From Pseudopyrenochaeta lycopersici (lineage: Eukaryota > Ascomycota > Dothideomycetes > Pleosporales > Pseudopyrenochaetaceae): a stretch of DNA of 64,000 nucleotides. Below, piece by piece: positions 10,761-23,000 of the stretch. The notes under the pieces were generated by a model. That model was not told the origin of the DNA, ran no database searches, and was given only the letters and a program-made list of their open reading frames with translations. The stretch covers positions 310,001 through 374,000 of the forward strand of contig NHZP01000035.1 in the NCBI GenBank assembly GCA_003313425.1. The letters are read 5' to 3'. Position 1 is the first letter of the stretch. Every line of letters begins with the position of its first letter. Both the position numbers and the translations under genes were made by a program.

Positions 10761-13700
10761 TTAAATTGAAAGGGAGGTGTCTTGATCAAACCCTGGAACC
10801 CAATTCTTGTGGTCTTTTAAAGTCACCTTTGAGTAATAGCCTAGAAAGTGTTCTTTGATATGGGACAACTTCGGGCGACAGTTCAACCATGGGCACTTCA
10901 AACGTGGTGCGGAAGGCCAGCCGTCATGTCCATATCGCTGCGGCCTAAGGAGATACAAAGTCAGTATACTCAATTGGGGGTCCGGGACAGCCAGCCTACC
11001 AAGCTCGTTACGCCATGGGCGCAGTCGTTCGACTACATAATTTAGACTTTTCGACCAGTTGCAATGCCCTACCATGGAGATGAGCCAGGCAATGAGATTG
11101 ACACTGACAGTCACCACGGCCACACTGATTACGAAAGACCTTGGATTGCGCTCAAAATGGAGTATATCTTGTTCGGTTCCAAAGGCGGCCACAACAATTC
11201 CGATTGGAAGAATAATTTGGCTCATCTATATTTTCTTAGCAATGTCGATTCTGAAATAAAGGGTATGGAGGCCAAACGAACGACAAGAGCAACCGTTGCA
11301 ATGTTGTTATTTTTATAGGATAATTTCATTGATTTAAGTCCGAGCTCATAACTTTCCTTGGTTGAACGACTCGCTTCTAAACTCAAAGCGTGGCTGTCAT
11401 GGTTCAGGCGGTTCTCCTCGACGTTTAATTGAATCTCAAGCTGCTAATGTCAGCAGTTTGTATAGATAATTCCAACTGAAGCAGAAATAGAGCATACCGT
11501 CTTTTGATCACTTTTGCAAGACGAGTTCAGTTCCTTTAGAGTCGCATTGAGGACGATGAGCTCGTCGAAAACTGCACGAATGCTATCAAGCCGATGGCGA
11601 ATGTGAGATTGTTTGATATCGGAGAAGTAGCTGATATCTCCATAAGGGGCTGCAAATCTCTGCCAATCCAAGATGGCCGTTTTGAGACGGCCGAGTAAAT
11701 GACGCAGGAGTACTAGTATATTCACTACATCATTCAATGCTTCCTGGATCTCGGCACTCTGATGTCTTCGGCGATTACCCGATAGAACGAATGAATGAGC
11801 TATTCTCTTGAGCGAAGTCAGTCATACTACCAAAAAAAAAAAAAAAAAAAAAAAAAAGAAGATGGAGGATGTAATTACCCAGCTAGCCACAGCCTCGCAA
11901 ATTATGTGAACAACATACTCCCACTCTTTATGAATCTGCCTCATGCGTATATCCACAATATGCAGAAAATACTCCCTAGGGCCCCATACTGGATTATCTG
12001 CTTCTACAACTTCATCACTCTGACTGTCTGAAGGTATCGGGTCTTCATTCACCTTTTCTTCCTCGGCGCCTTCTGTCTCCTCCTGCTTGTCTTCATGACT
12101 TTGATCATCGGTAGAAGCGCCGCCGAGATTGGTATCAGCAAAACAGTAGCAGATCCATCTATGATGATCCACACCAATAATTGAGACTGATATCTGAGCC
12201 TCCTGCAAGACATATGGGATGTTCAAGAAAGACAGGTCGATCTGTTTGCGCATCGGTTGGCCTGAGTTCGCTGCCGATCGCGTAATAGAGTATCTTAGGG
12301 CTAAGTACGGCATATGAAACTCCAAAGAGAATGTCTTGAATCCAACGAGCTAAGAATCACATGAGCAGAACTATTCAACGTCGCATGGACATTCAGTCCA
12401 GAACTACAGGCTCTGATGCGAATCACCTGCGTACGTACCGACAACTTGACCTTTAGTGAAGACTTTAGGGCAAGGTACTTCCAAATCGCTTCTCGCAACG
12501 GCTCGATTTGGTGAGAGGGAGCGGATTCGACCAGGGCGGATACATAAGCGGCTCCTAAATTCTTGACATAACTATGGTTGTAACGTCAGTCCGTTGGCTA
12601 AAGTGAATACCAAAAGTATTGATTAAGGTTTAGTCGACCCAATATCCAATCAAGCATTGATTAATATGACATTGTAGCATGCGAGGTTTGTTACTAAATC
12701 GGTTACGTCCGGAGCAAGTCACGAGAGCTCAGACACCAGCCTAGCCGCCCCATCCAAAGCAATGAGGAAGGATGTCCGACTCACATTAAACGGCGATCGG
12801 CATTAGGCTGACCATCCAATCCAAACCTCTGTTTATTTGTCAGCTCAAACCCCAAAACCTCGTGAGAGCATGCCATCGTACCGGTAGTTTCAATTGAGCA
12901 TAGAGTTCATGCGCTCCTAACCAAGGAGAATGAGCCCTACTAAGCTTCGTGAGCGAGTCTCTGTCATCAAGCCACGCCCTAGGCTCTTCCTCTTGTTGAT
13001 AATTCTCGGTTGCCTCAGCAGACATCGATGATGGTACTCCGTGGCAAAAGTCCAAAATGGTTTTTACCTTCCATGAAGGTACATCGCTGTCGAAGTCACG
13101 AAGGCAAACTTCCAGGTTGTTCCCATCGGCACGAAGCTCTAGCAAGTCTTCAAGGTGAGAGCTATTTTCTTCGCGGAAATCCCGGCGTTTGGAGAAGGTT
13201 ACTTTGTCCCATTTCTTCGCGTAACGCTCTGGAGATCTGCGGAGTGCAGGAGTGAAAACTGGAACTTGACAATACCTACGGCCACGGAGTACCATATTGG
13301 TATGAAACCTTTCCAGCTTCCAGAGACCAAGAAGTAGGAAAATACTGAGAGGAAGAATGTGGTATTCGTTTGGACCGAGTGACGAGTTTTCTGGCCGGAC
13401 TTGGTTTCCCCAAATAGGCAGGTTAGTTCTGTAGTCTAGTAGTTGTGATTGGCTGCGGCGGGCTATCAAGATCAATGGGGGTCAAAGATATGTGCACAAA
13501 ACTGGACGTAAACTGCTGTGGTGGTGGTCTACCTATTATGGTTAGGTTTGAATAGACTAATGGGAGAGGAGCCTTACTGTTGGAACCTATAGCAATGAGA
13601 ATCGAGACTAGTGGAAGTTCTGGTTGACACTGCATACTCATCTCCTCGGCAATTAGCATCTACTAGGACGTCGAGTCAGTCAAAATTACTGGGTACTCAT

Positions 13701-13976
13701 ATTGGCTGCCCATACATACTTGGTTAGGACTTCAGACCAACCTAGCGTGAAGCTAAACCACGGACTACGGTTTTGGAATGCCTTGGAAGCTTCACTACCA
13801 AAAGTTTTAGGGCTGGGAGAACAGGTATTCTCATAAGAAAGGTTGAGGTGTCGGCATATGTTGTAAGCTTTATCTGCCCTCACGATCGCCGTTACACCAA
13901 GTATGGACACCCATATCACTTTGAATAGCTGGTCAGGTGGACTTTCTAGGGCCATGGCAGAACACGTTTTCACCAT
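10761..13976 (-). CDS. Large fungal membrane protein with CorA-like C-terminal helices
   Basis: Nine exons on the minus strand (13976-13716, 13659-13533, 13435-12882, 12807-12785, 12571-12439, 12349-11879, 11806-11498, 11440-11282, 11225-10761) join without a stop into 833 residues. All eight introns carry GT-AG ends, several with a CTGAC-like branch site. The 5'-most exon is the least certain; without it the protein is 746 residues. It begins with a hydrophobic, possibly signal-like segment (VIWVSILGVTAIV). The middle contains SPWLGAHELYAQLK, PYLALRYS, a Glu-rich acidic loop and NPVWGPREYFLHIVDIR. Two helices near the C-terminus (IATVALVMSQIILPIGIVV and FVISVAVVTVSVNLIAWLI) are spaced as in CorA-type proteins, but no GMN motif is visible, so magnesium transport should not be assumed. 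I believe this is a recurrent uncharacterised Pezizomycotina family. The donor of the last intron (GTTCGT) is atypical. Confidence 0.8.
11832..11857. repeat. 26-bp poly(A) tract inside an intron
   Basis: Twenty-six consecutive A residues on the plus strand. On the coding (minus) strand this is a T26 run within the intron 11878-11807 of the membrane protein gene, 24 nt upstream of the putative branch site TGACTGAC, so it sits where a polypyrimidine tract would be. Confidence 0.9.
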
Positions 13977-16900
13977 TGTTTCGCCAAATAGGTGACCAAC
14001 TTCGGAGCGGCATGCATCTAGCGCGCATACCCATTAAAAGGCGGTGTGTCGATGTCTGCTCCAGTCAGACGTCGCCAGCTATTGAGACAGTCTGCTCCGC
14101 CAGAGAAAGACCTTAGCCATGCGTGTCGATTCGTCAAAGAAACTGAGAGGGCAAGCGATAAAGTGCTGGTATATCGGGCAAAATAGGGTGGACATCAGCC
14201 CTATCAGCTTTGTGCGTTGGGCTGTCCTCCGCACCCGCATGAAGGACCACATGTACAGGTTTGTTCGACAACAATAGGAACTATTACTGGTATGTTAGAG
14301 TTCAGGCAACATTCTGGAATGAATGGAAGCATGTAGCAAGGAGTCCATACTGTCACTCTGTAACTGATTGCGTGCCTGGGTGCAACTGGTTGCTGTAGTT
14401 TGATTAACGTTGGGCCGTTACGTTGCTGTAAGTAGGGTTGAGAAATATAGACTCTAAGACGGTCAGATGGAGGGAGTGGGCAGCACCGCCACCGGACTAA
14501 CTGAATAGGACCCATGTGATTTCATGCACCCTAACCCACGATGATGAACAAAGCGAATAATACTCGGCTATGGCATGCCACGTGGACAGGTGGTGCTGTT
14601 CTTACGAGCATGGACGAGGCGAACCCGAAGCCCTCGAAGGCTCACTGACATACCCCTGCTCACCGGACAGTAATGATAACCAATCATGCGCCGCTTGACT
14701 AACGCACAGTACGCACGCTCAAGGATTCTTCGACTCTGAACGGCCACTTCAATTCCAAGCAATTGTCAACAGGATTTGTCACTATAGTATTGGTATAGTA
14801 GAGCGTGCTGTTTATCTGTGCCGCTTCAGTCAAATTGTTTGTATATTAAAATTGCCTGTAACTATGTCAGGGACGACTAAACTTCGGACCAAGAAACTTG
14901 CTAACAATGATTCCAACAAAAACAGTGTGCCTAGGAAACGGGTATAGTGCTTTTGATGTTATACAACCGATTTCACCTTAACAGAATGCTACCTGTGATA
15001 AGAGAGAGCGACGCGATGGAAACGCTTGCATCCGATAAGTACGGGAGCACGAAAAGAAAGAGAGCAAGAAGAGAAGAATAAGATAAAACGCCGAGACAAT
15101 CTCCTTGATACAAAATGAGAAAGCCTCCGGGGGCGCTAAACTGTTGGGTTGACAGATTCCCAAACGCCTCGTATAGTAGAACGGAAAGACGAGACATTTT
15201 ATGGTCGACGTGAGTCAGGGATTCTACTCCGGTGAACAAGACTAAGCATGGAACCTTTGGATAAGCGTTCTCGCTAAGGTCAAGCCGCTACTTCACTTGA
15301 ATCTTGCTTGTCTGGCAAGTAGCACATCGGGCATACCCGCATGCTGGGCAGGCACTACTGCGGAAAGGAATGGACTGGCGCCCGCAATAGCACTAGAGCA
15401 CAAGTTAAGCGATTTCCTCGTGAAAAGACATGTGAAAAAGCGGGTTACGTACGCACTGCCAGATGTAGGTATACTTTTTCTTCGCCTGTGGAATGTTCAG
15501 TTCTATCTCCAACCCTAGGTTTCTTATCGATAAGGTGAGGAATGCTCACCAGCGACTGTATAGGCACAGTTGCGCGATGCCCTGGTGAAGGCCGGCTGAC
15601 TTCAGGCAGAAGCGGAACAATCCTGCCATCTATTGCTTCTTCTACTGGAGACACTTTCGCGGCAAGAAAGGCAGGCCGACTGCCGACTACATCCATCGTA
15701 TAGGGTCGGTGTCTGATGCTTGCGTCTGCGACCGACCTGAAACTTCGTTCAATGTACGGCACAAGACCGAACCCGAAACTCTAGATACTCGTCGCCTAAT
15801 ATCTGCAACTCGAATGCCTTTGGTTCACACCTCGGATTTCCTTTGCGACTGAGATTACACAGCATGCGATCTCAGTCGCGTTGCTCATCCGCAGTTGCAA
15901 CTTGTGATCCAATGTCAGCCGACTGCACCAAGAACTGCCGTTCTACAGGCCCTCGACTGGAACACGCGGTCCTAGAGACTATGCAGCCGGAGGGATGAGG
16001 CGAGGAAACGTATGCGTGGCGTGCAAGCATCCCTACACAGTAGGCTTTCGAGAATCGATCGCGTTAGGAAGCCGCGCGGGACTGCGGCTTACCAGGGAAG
16101 GTGGGGACTCGAAGGTTAGATGCGATACTAGTGAACGTAAGCGCCTGCATATAAGAGGGTTCTCGCGCGGTCAATTGACGATATTGAAACTCACCTCGCG
16201 TTGTCAGCCGCTCGACGCGCTCCAAGGTCACGAAGACAGGAAATCAACAATGGCAGAATTAAGGTGCAATTGAGGCCCCAGAAGAAGATGCGACGCTGAT
16301 TGCACTCTGTAACAATGGTGACGCGAAGAATGCCGCGAGGACGCGAATCGGGCGACAGGAAGCAAGAGCCACTTTCTTCGGTAATAATTGCCATAACCTG
16401 ACCGCTTCGTCCGTCCGAGAAGCTATTGAGGATAGAGAAGTTATTAGTATAACCTAACCTAAACTTTAGGAGAGCGACGCTATGTCTTTTCTTTTAGAAA
16501 TGACTTTAGCTAACACTCAGATCACTCACCTTCGCCACAGCGTGAATCATTTCCTGACCTTCCGTCTGGTTGCACGATGGTATCCCTTGGGATACAATGT
16601 TTCATGCAAATTTACTGTCTGTTACAAACTCTCTTTTTGCCCTACTCTGTGTCCTCGAGGCGATACATAACAAACACTATTTAGAAGCGGTATGACCTAG
16701 CACAGTAAATATGTGCAAGTCTCAACTTCCACTACACTTCCTTCACCAATTTAGCTATCCAGGGATTGCCTGGACAGTGTGCGTAGTAACAGAATGGGAA
16801 AACAGTTCAGTCCATGCAAGTAGGATGGGCAGTCAGACCACCCAGGACATAGTCCTGCGAGAGTGGTGAACAAGCAAGATAAGTTGTCTTACTTATATTT

Positions 16901-17085
16901 TGTTTCTGGCCTTGGCTGCATTTCCCCTTATGCAAGTTCCTGCGATTCGCGCCGCTGCATCCACCAGTCACCGGCGAAAACCAGTCAACCACGAGCCCAA
17001 CCAAAATCGACGCGCCTTATTACTCAACTGCTCAACAACGCATTAAATTGTAAAATTAACAGGGATATAAGCTAGTCTATCTAAG
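13977..17085. other. Gene-empty transition region
   Basis: About 3.1 kb of balanced base composition without an open frame that I can assign. Short frames exist on both strands, for example the plus frame around 16272-16458 with a compositionally protein-like stretch, but none shows a family motif or plausible splice structure. It may hold relics too old to read by eye. Confidence 0.5.
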
Positions 17086-17089
17086 TGTA

Positions 17090-18230
17090 CACTGAGTTTG
17101 AGTATGTCCTTGGATGTGACAATTGCTGCACGTTGGCTCAGGCTGACCTTGACAGCCCTCATCTGCTACCCTATCAGCCTCTGCAGCAAGCAGCTGGCCT
17201 AGCTCAGCCTGCAGAGCTCCTCCAGAAGCAATATATCGCCTGCGCTGCTGCTGCTTCTGTTTTTTACGCTAAATAGCTGCGCACAGCTTTGAATTCTCGT
17301 CTGCGAGGATAGTTGCTAAGTTAAGAGCAAGATAATAACCCTTAACAAGCTGGCTAATAGCTAGACTAGTAGGGCTCTGAGATTGACGACGCAGGAGATC
17401 TTGTACTAGCTGAGCCTGTTGATTAAGCTGAGATACTGTGTGAGGCGTTTCAGCTACCTAGTTAGCTGCTGCAGCTGCTGCAGCAGGTGGTGGAGACGGC
17501 GTACGGACAACTGTGAGCGATGAGAGCACGCTCAGGATAAGCTGGGATAAGGCCTGCTGCCTTGAAGCCTGCCTTGATGTTGTTCTCTGTAAATACCTTG
17601 TATCTAACCTTAAAATAGATAGAGAGGAAGTCTAGCTTGTTGACGTGAAAGATGCCTGCGCGGGTAAGGTTTTCTATTGCTTTGCTGTACGCTCGCTTAA
17701 GAGGAGAGAAGCAGCTAATATTAAGAGGCTGCAGGGGATGCGAGGTATAAGGAGGCATGCAGAGGGTGATAATATTGCTCTGCTTACAGTACTGGTTAAA
17801 CTTAAGAGTAGCATGACTGCTATAGCTATCTAGCACGAGCAGGCGATAGGCTCCTTAAGCACAAGACGTAGTATGTCTGTCAAAGTGCCTTAGCTACTGG
17901 AGGCCTATCTGATGAGTTGTCCAGCTATTGTCGCTGACTGCGAATACTGAGCCTGTTGAGCCTGCAGGGAGGAGGTTGTACCAGGCTGCCTGGTGATTCT
18001 TGGCGGACAGAATAATGAGAGGAGGCAGCACCCTGCCTGTCGCGCTAATAGACTTGTTGAATATCGAGGTGGCTGAAACACGAAGAGACTGTGGTGAGTC
18101 GACATATATATAAGAGAGCAATTCCCCACTAACGTACATGGCAAGCGAGCGGGCCATGTAAGCGAGAGGGCTACCCCACCAACTTTGCGCACCTCTGTAA
18201 GCGTCCTACTCAACCATAAAATTAATTACT
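17090..18230 (-). pseudogene. Fot1/pogo-type DDE transposase, N-terminally truncated
   Basis: On the minus strand, interrupted by several stops, the text reads as the catalytic and C-terminal part of a Tc1-mariner superfamily (pogo/Fot1) transposase. VSDNSWTTHQIGLQ is followed by YRLLVLDSYSSHATLKFNQ with the second catalytic aspartate, then ITLCMPPYTSHPLQPLNISC where the family has LDVGCF, then FKAAGLIPAYPERAL. The C-terminus contains QSPTSLAISQLVKG and ends in a zinc-knuckle-like CSNCHIQGHTQTQ near 17,090. The N-terminal helix-turn-helix and the first catalytic aspartate are missing; the sequence ends near 18,230, just before the LTR at 18,267. No TIR is seen. Base composition is far less AT-shifted than the elements to the right. 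Confidence 0.82.
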
Positions 18231-18266
18231 ATATAGATATCTAGATGCTAGCTTTAGCAGCACCTA

Positions 18267-18511
18267 TGTTACGAACATAAGTAGGAAGGGCGGCGGTTAT
18301 GAGGATGTGGGAGGAGGCACGGACGACCAACGAAGAGGCCGAGCCTCTAAACTAACCGATAACGCTAGAGTTACATAATCCTAGAAAACCCACGCTAAGA
18401 CAGGCTACGTCCTATAGAATAGAGTTAAACCTAGAAAACCTAGAGGGGGCCTTATAGGAATCCTATAAGATAATTATGTATATAGACTCGCATAATATAG
18501 CCCCTATAGTA
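18267..18511 (+). repeat. 5' LTR of gypsy element E1, first segment
   Basis: Starts TGTTACGAACATAAG. It matches, in reverse orientation and with transition differences, the LTR at 27095-27489. The E1 LTR is split: this segment, then 19633-19781, then 25319-25324, totalling about 400 bp against 395 bp in the other copy. The first interruption is a TA-flanked TIR element and the second is gypsy element G. Confidence 0.85.
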
Positions 18512-18561
18512 ACGTGTTCCACCACTCGCCGGCCAACACCAGTCGCCGGCCCACCTCATCA
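18512..18561 (+). repeat. Left terminal inverted repeat of the 1.1-kb element
   Basis: Begins ACGTGTTCCACC and is exactly complementary to 19581-19630. It contains an internal near-repeat, CGCCGGCC twice, separated by AACACCAGT. Confidence 0.95.
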
Positions 18562-19580
18562 ATACTAACGCGCTTGCCTCCACAACAACAATTATAACCA
18601 CGCAACGACAGCCTGCAGTAGCTCAAAAGGAGGGTCGTGTCCTTCTTGCGTCTTAGGCGATTAATTTGAGACAGATAAAAAGTGTGCGCAGGGCTGCGGA
18701 GCTATTTAACGTTCCCTGATTGCTCCTTTAGCAGCGCCTCTAAGGCTGCTAGCCTCCTTTAATAATTAACGTATAAAAATGTAAGCTATTATCTACTAAG
18801 GAACAGAGCCTTATTTAATAGATACTAGAGCTTAATTAACGAGGCTTTCCGCCTTATATTATTAACGTACGTTAGATAGGAGACGCCCTTCTCGCCGCAC
18901 GAGGCTAGCAGACTCCTCTACCTCCTCTTAGTAAGAACTAGGTCTGTTGTTTTGTTAAGGCTTAGTTAGTGCTTTAGATAAAGTAGAACCGCAAATTCTA
19001 CTTACAGCGCGCAAAATATAAGGATCTTGTAAAGATAAACGCCTAGTATAGCCTTATACACTGTCTCCTTTATAGACAGCAGCTACGGCTGAGGCTGTTT
19101 AGATAACAGAAGCGCCTTACGCTACTAATTAACTTAATTAACAGGCCCGCCTTATATATAAGCCCTTTTAACGTTAATTACAGAGCCCCTTAAGTAAGGC
19201 TCCTACTTAGCTCGTTAAAGGCTGTTAGCTAGCTATAAACTTAGCTATAATCTTAGTAGAGCAAAACAGTAAACTTCGTGCCTTAAACACGCGTTTACGA
19301 CGTAGGAAGGACAAACAGTGATAATATATCGCAGCTAGAGGGGCTTTACAGGTTAAGGCAGGTCGTGCGTTAGCTGTAGCTGCTGAAATAGCCTCAAACT
19401 TAAGGGTAGAGGGTAACTCTTCTTAGCCTCAGCAATAAGCACTACTAACCTACAGTAAATGTAGGGTTTAGGGTTATAGTCGCACCTCGTGTAGACAGAG
19501 ATAGAGAATGCTATTACTATATTTACTAGCAAATTTACTGCGTAGTTGTCGCGTTATCGTGTGTTAAGATCCGCCTGTTT

Positions 19581-19630
19581 TGATGAGGTGGGCCGGCGAC
19601 TGGTGTTGGCCGGCGAGTGGTGGAACACGT
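19581..19630 (-). repeat. Right terminal inverted repeat of the 1.1-kb element
   Basis: Exact reverse complement of 18512-18561, ending GGTGGAACACGT and followed by TA. Confidence 0.95.
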
Positions 19631-19632
19631 TA

Positions 19633-19781
19633 TATTATAATTAACCTAAGATAATCTATAAGTATACTACTATCTAATACTTCTATATTTAACCTACTTA
19701 GTACTATATATCTATAGAATACTCTAAAGAACTAACTAGTTAATACTAGTTACTTTATATTATAACTACTTAATTAGATCT
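19633..19781 (+). repeat. 5' LTR of gypsy element E1, second segment
   Basis: Continues the E1 LTR after the TIR element and ends in GATCT, the target site of element G. It aligns in reverse with 27095-27250 of the E2 LTR. The last six bases of the LTR (TTAATA) lie after G at 25319-25324. Confidence 0.8.
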
Positions 19782-20003
19782 TGTCACGAGAGGCTACGAG
19801 TAGGGATTTTAACGCTTAACTAATAGCTTAATTATTATACTACATACAATCTTAAGTATAATACAAGACGTTGCGTAAAGAAGAGAAGAGAACAGAAACT
19901 CAGGTGCAGAAGAATGCTCAGGGGCTAGGCCTGTGCTCGAGCTCAGGCCTCGACAGGGCTAGCCAATTCAGGTGTTACGGGAACCACAGTAGTTACTGTG
20001 ACA
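19782..20003 (-). repeat. 3' LTR of element G
   Basis: 222 bp with terminal inverted TGTCAC and GTGACA. It is the better preserved of the two LTRs at this edge: the 25092 copy has four transitions in its first nine bases. Confidence 0.92.
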
Positions 20004-20009
20004 GTACCC

Positions 20010-23000
20010 CCCTCTTACTCTTAAGCTCCTGCGAGGGGTGTTTGTAGAGCAGTGCTGTTACTAGTATCAGGTTCGTGTCTTTATGTAGTAAGGACCTTAC
20101 TCTTACTCTTACGCAGTTTCAGGTAGCTCTAAGATGTTAGGGTACCTCTTATAAAAATTAGTTACGGCTTAATTATCCTTTAGGTCTGCAGCAGGTTCCT
20201 AACTTATCTTATTATAGCTTGTCTACTTTACTAGATATTCATATCAGTTACGTTGTCTATTAAGACGCAGGTCCTCTATACTTTTAACAAAGTACTCCTC
20301 CTCCTTATCTACTATTACTAGTCTAGGCAGTATTACTTATTAACTAGGCAAGTAGTCTAACTTAGCTGCAGCTAGTTAGAGTAGAGAGACGTAGAAAACT
20401 AGGTGTATCTTTATAGATTTAGGCAGTTCGAGTCTGTACGCGTGAGAGGAGATCTTCTTAGCTACGCGGTAGGGGCTGAGATTCTTCTAGTCTAGCTTCT
20501 TTAAGGCTTATTAAGTGCGGATATTTTAAGTATTAAGCCAGACTTTGTCGCCTACTTCGTACGCAGGTGCTAGGAGGCGTTTCTTATTTGCGTGTTCCTG
20601 TTAACAGGCTTAGGCCTATATTATTTCTTTGCAGATAAACTCTATTATTATACGCATCTTCTTAATTATCTAGTTAGCTTCTTAGGCCTGTAGAGCCTAG
20701 TACGAGGCTCTCCTTATATTTAAGGGCGGTTTAAAACTTATTTATAGGTTCTAGCTGAAGCAGGCTATTATTAGGGATAACCTAGTTAATTCTAAGACTG
20801 TGTTGTTAGCTTCAAATTAGGCGATAGGCAAGCAGCTAACCTAGTCGGTTTGCTGATAGTTCGTATACGCGCGTAGGACCTGCTCTATTACTGAATTCAC
20901 AATCTCAGTCTGGCTGTCAGTTTCAGGGTAGTAGCTAGTTAAATAGCGTTAGTTGATTTTCAATTATTTGCAGAGTTTGTTAAAGAAAGCGGAGACAAAC
21001 TGTCTGCTATAGTCAGAGACAATCGTATTTGGAAGGCTGTAATGTACCTACACGTAGCGAATAAATAGCTGGGCGACGTCTGGAGCTTCTATCTTAGCAC
21101 AGGGGATTAGGTAGCAGTATTTAGATAGCTGATCGACTACTACTATAATATTAGTATATCCTTTAGATTTAGGGAGGTTAGTTATAAAGTTAACTAATAT
21201 ATCTTACTATTATCTTTTAGGTACTAGTAGAGGCTTAAGCAGGCTGTGATACTTCTCGCGAGAGGCTTTTAATCGTTAGCAGGTATAGTAGTAGGTAATA
21301 TAACGGCAGATTATCTAGAACATGTTTAGCTAGTAGTATTCTCTTTAGAGGATTTCTAACATCTTTCCTTGTCCTAAGTGGCTGCCTGCGGGGGAGTCAT
21401 ATACTGCGCGTAAGAGCTTAATAATAAGTTTATTGTGTGTAGGGATTACTAGTTGTCCCTAGTAGTACAGGCGCTAATTTTGTTCTTTATATTCTAAGAG
21501 TAAGACTTTCTTAGATTGCTGAGTATTAGTCCTTAATAGGGCTAAGATTTCCTGTATAAATAGGTTAGAGTTGTATTCTACGTTAATAATCTCTTAGATA
21601 GAGCGTTCAGTTTCTAGTAAGGAAAGATTATAGGCGCTAGAGGGTGCCTTAGATATTGGATGTTTAAACAGATCTAGTTATAGCAGTATCTGTTTACGAG
21701 CGTTGTATGCCTCTTCCTAGGCGGGCTGGTCTTAGGAGCGTTGTGTTAGTGCGTTAGGTTTTTCTCCTAGCTTGCCTAGTTAATACGTAATTATAAAGTT
21801 AAAATAGGATAAGTACTCTAACTAGCAGGCTTATTAGTAGCTTAGTTGTTTTATAGTCGCGAAATACTACAGGTTCTTATAATTACTTAATATGTTAATT
21901 AGGAAGTAGGCTCCCTCTAGTTCTAGTCTCTAGTGTTCGAAGCAGCGTACGATTGCGAGTAATTCCTTGTCGTATATCTCGTAATTACTCTTAGTAGGGT
22001 TTATTCTCTTTAAGTAATACGCGATAGGCTAGAGGACCCCTCCCTCGTCCTTCTAGGATAGGACTCCTGCTGTTACGTAGTCTAAGGCGTCAGCCTTAAT
22101 AACTATAGGCAGGTTAGGGTTAAAGTGACAGAGAATTAAAGCAGTCGTAAAGGCTTATTTTAAATTATTAAATACTTTGCAGCAAGCGTTAGTAAAGGAG
22201 AACTTAGTATCCTTCTTTGTTAGGTGTACTAGAGGTATAACTATATATAAGAAGTTATTAATAAACCTCTAGTAGAAGTTAGCAAACCCTAAGAAAGCGC
22301 GTACGTCTTTTACGTTCCTTAGGTATTCCTAGTCTTAGATAGCTTAAACTTTTCTAGGGTCTATCTTTACTCCGCTCGTAGTAATTACGTAGCCTAGGTA
22401 TGTGACCTTAGATTAGTAGAACTCGCACTTATTAACGTTAAGTTATAATCTAGCTTCTTGTAAGGCTCTAAGGACAGATTAGATATATTCTTAGTACTCC
22501 TGTAGGTTTTTACTATAGATTAAGATATTGTTAAGGTAGGCGGTACAGAAAATGTCTAGGTATAGACGTAGGACGTCGTTTACAAAGTGTTAGAACGTGC
22601 TTAGCGCGTTAGCTAAGCTAAAGGGCATAACGAGGTACTTAAACATGCTGTATCTTATACAGAAGGCAGTTAGCTATTTATCTCCTTCTACAATACGGAG
22701 GCGGTTAAAGGCAGTAATAATATTAAGCTTTATATAGTACTTAGCTTTACTAAGTTAGTTTAAGGTTTCCTAGATTAGTAGTATTAGGTATTAGTTCTTA
22801 ATAGTAATAATATTAAGGCCTTAGTAGTCTACACAGAATTAAAGGCCTCCTCTTAGTTTCTTAATAAAGATAATAGGCAAGGCGATAGGGGATAAGCTAG
22901 CTTAGATAAAGCCTTTTAAGAAGTTGTCTTTAAGGTATTTACGTAATATAAGTAGCTTATTCTAGGACATGCTATATAGTAGCCTAAGGTTAGGTTATTT

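Larger units (their letters stand above)
18512..19630. mobile_element. 1.1-kb TIR DNA transposon remnant in the E1 LTR
   Basis: Perfect inverted termini of 50 bp, 52 with the flanking TA, lie at 18510-18561 and 19581-19632; the TA on each side is the expected Tc1/mariner-pogo target duplication. Inside, plus strand from about 18,660, a frame reads INLRQIKSVRRAAELFNVP, which looks like the helix-turn-helix start of a pogo transposase, followed immediately by stops. A full transposase would not fit in 1.1 kb, so the copy is internally deleted. The interior is TA-rich while the GC-rich termini are not damaged. Confidence 0.85.

Noticed and set aside
14204..16394. Several short open frames on both strands in the gene-empty region
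   Set aside because: They overlap each other on both strands, show no domain and have no consistent splice sites. The frame at 16272-16458 looked best but is only about 60 codons without a family.
16448..16465. Telomere-like CCTAACCTAAAC
   Set aside because: Only two imperfect units without an array, so it is not a telomere or an interstitial telomeric tract.
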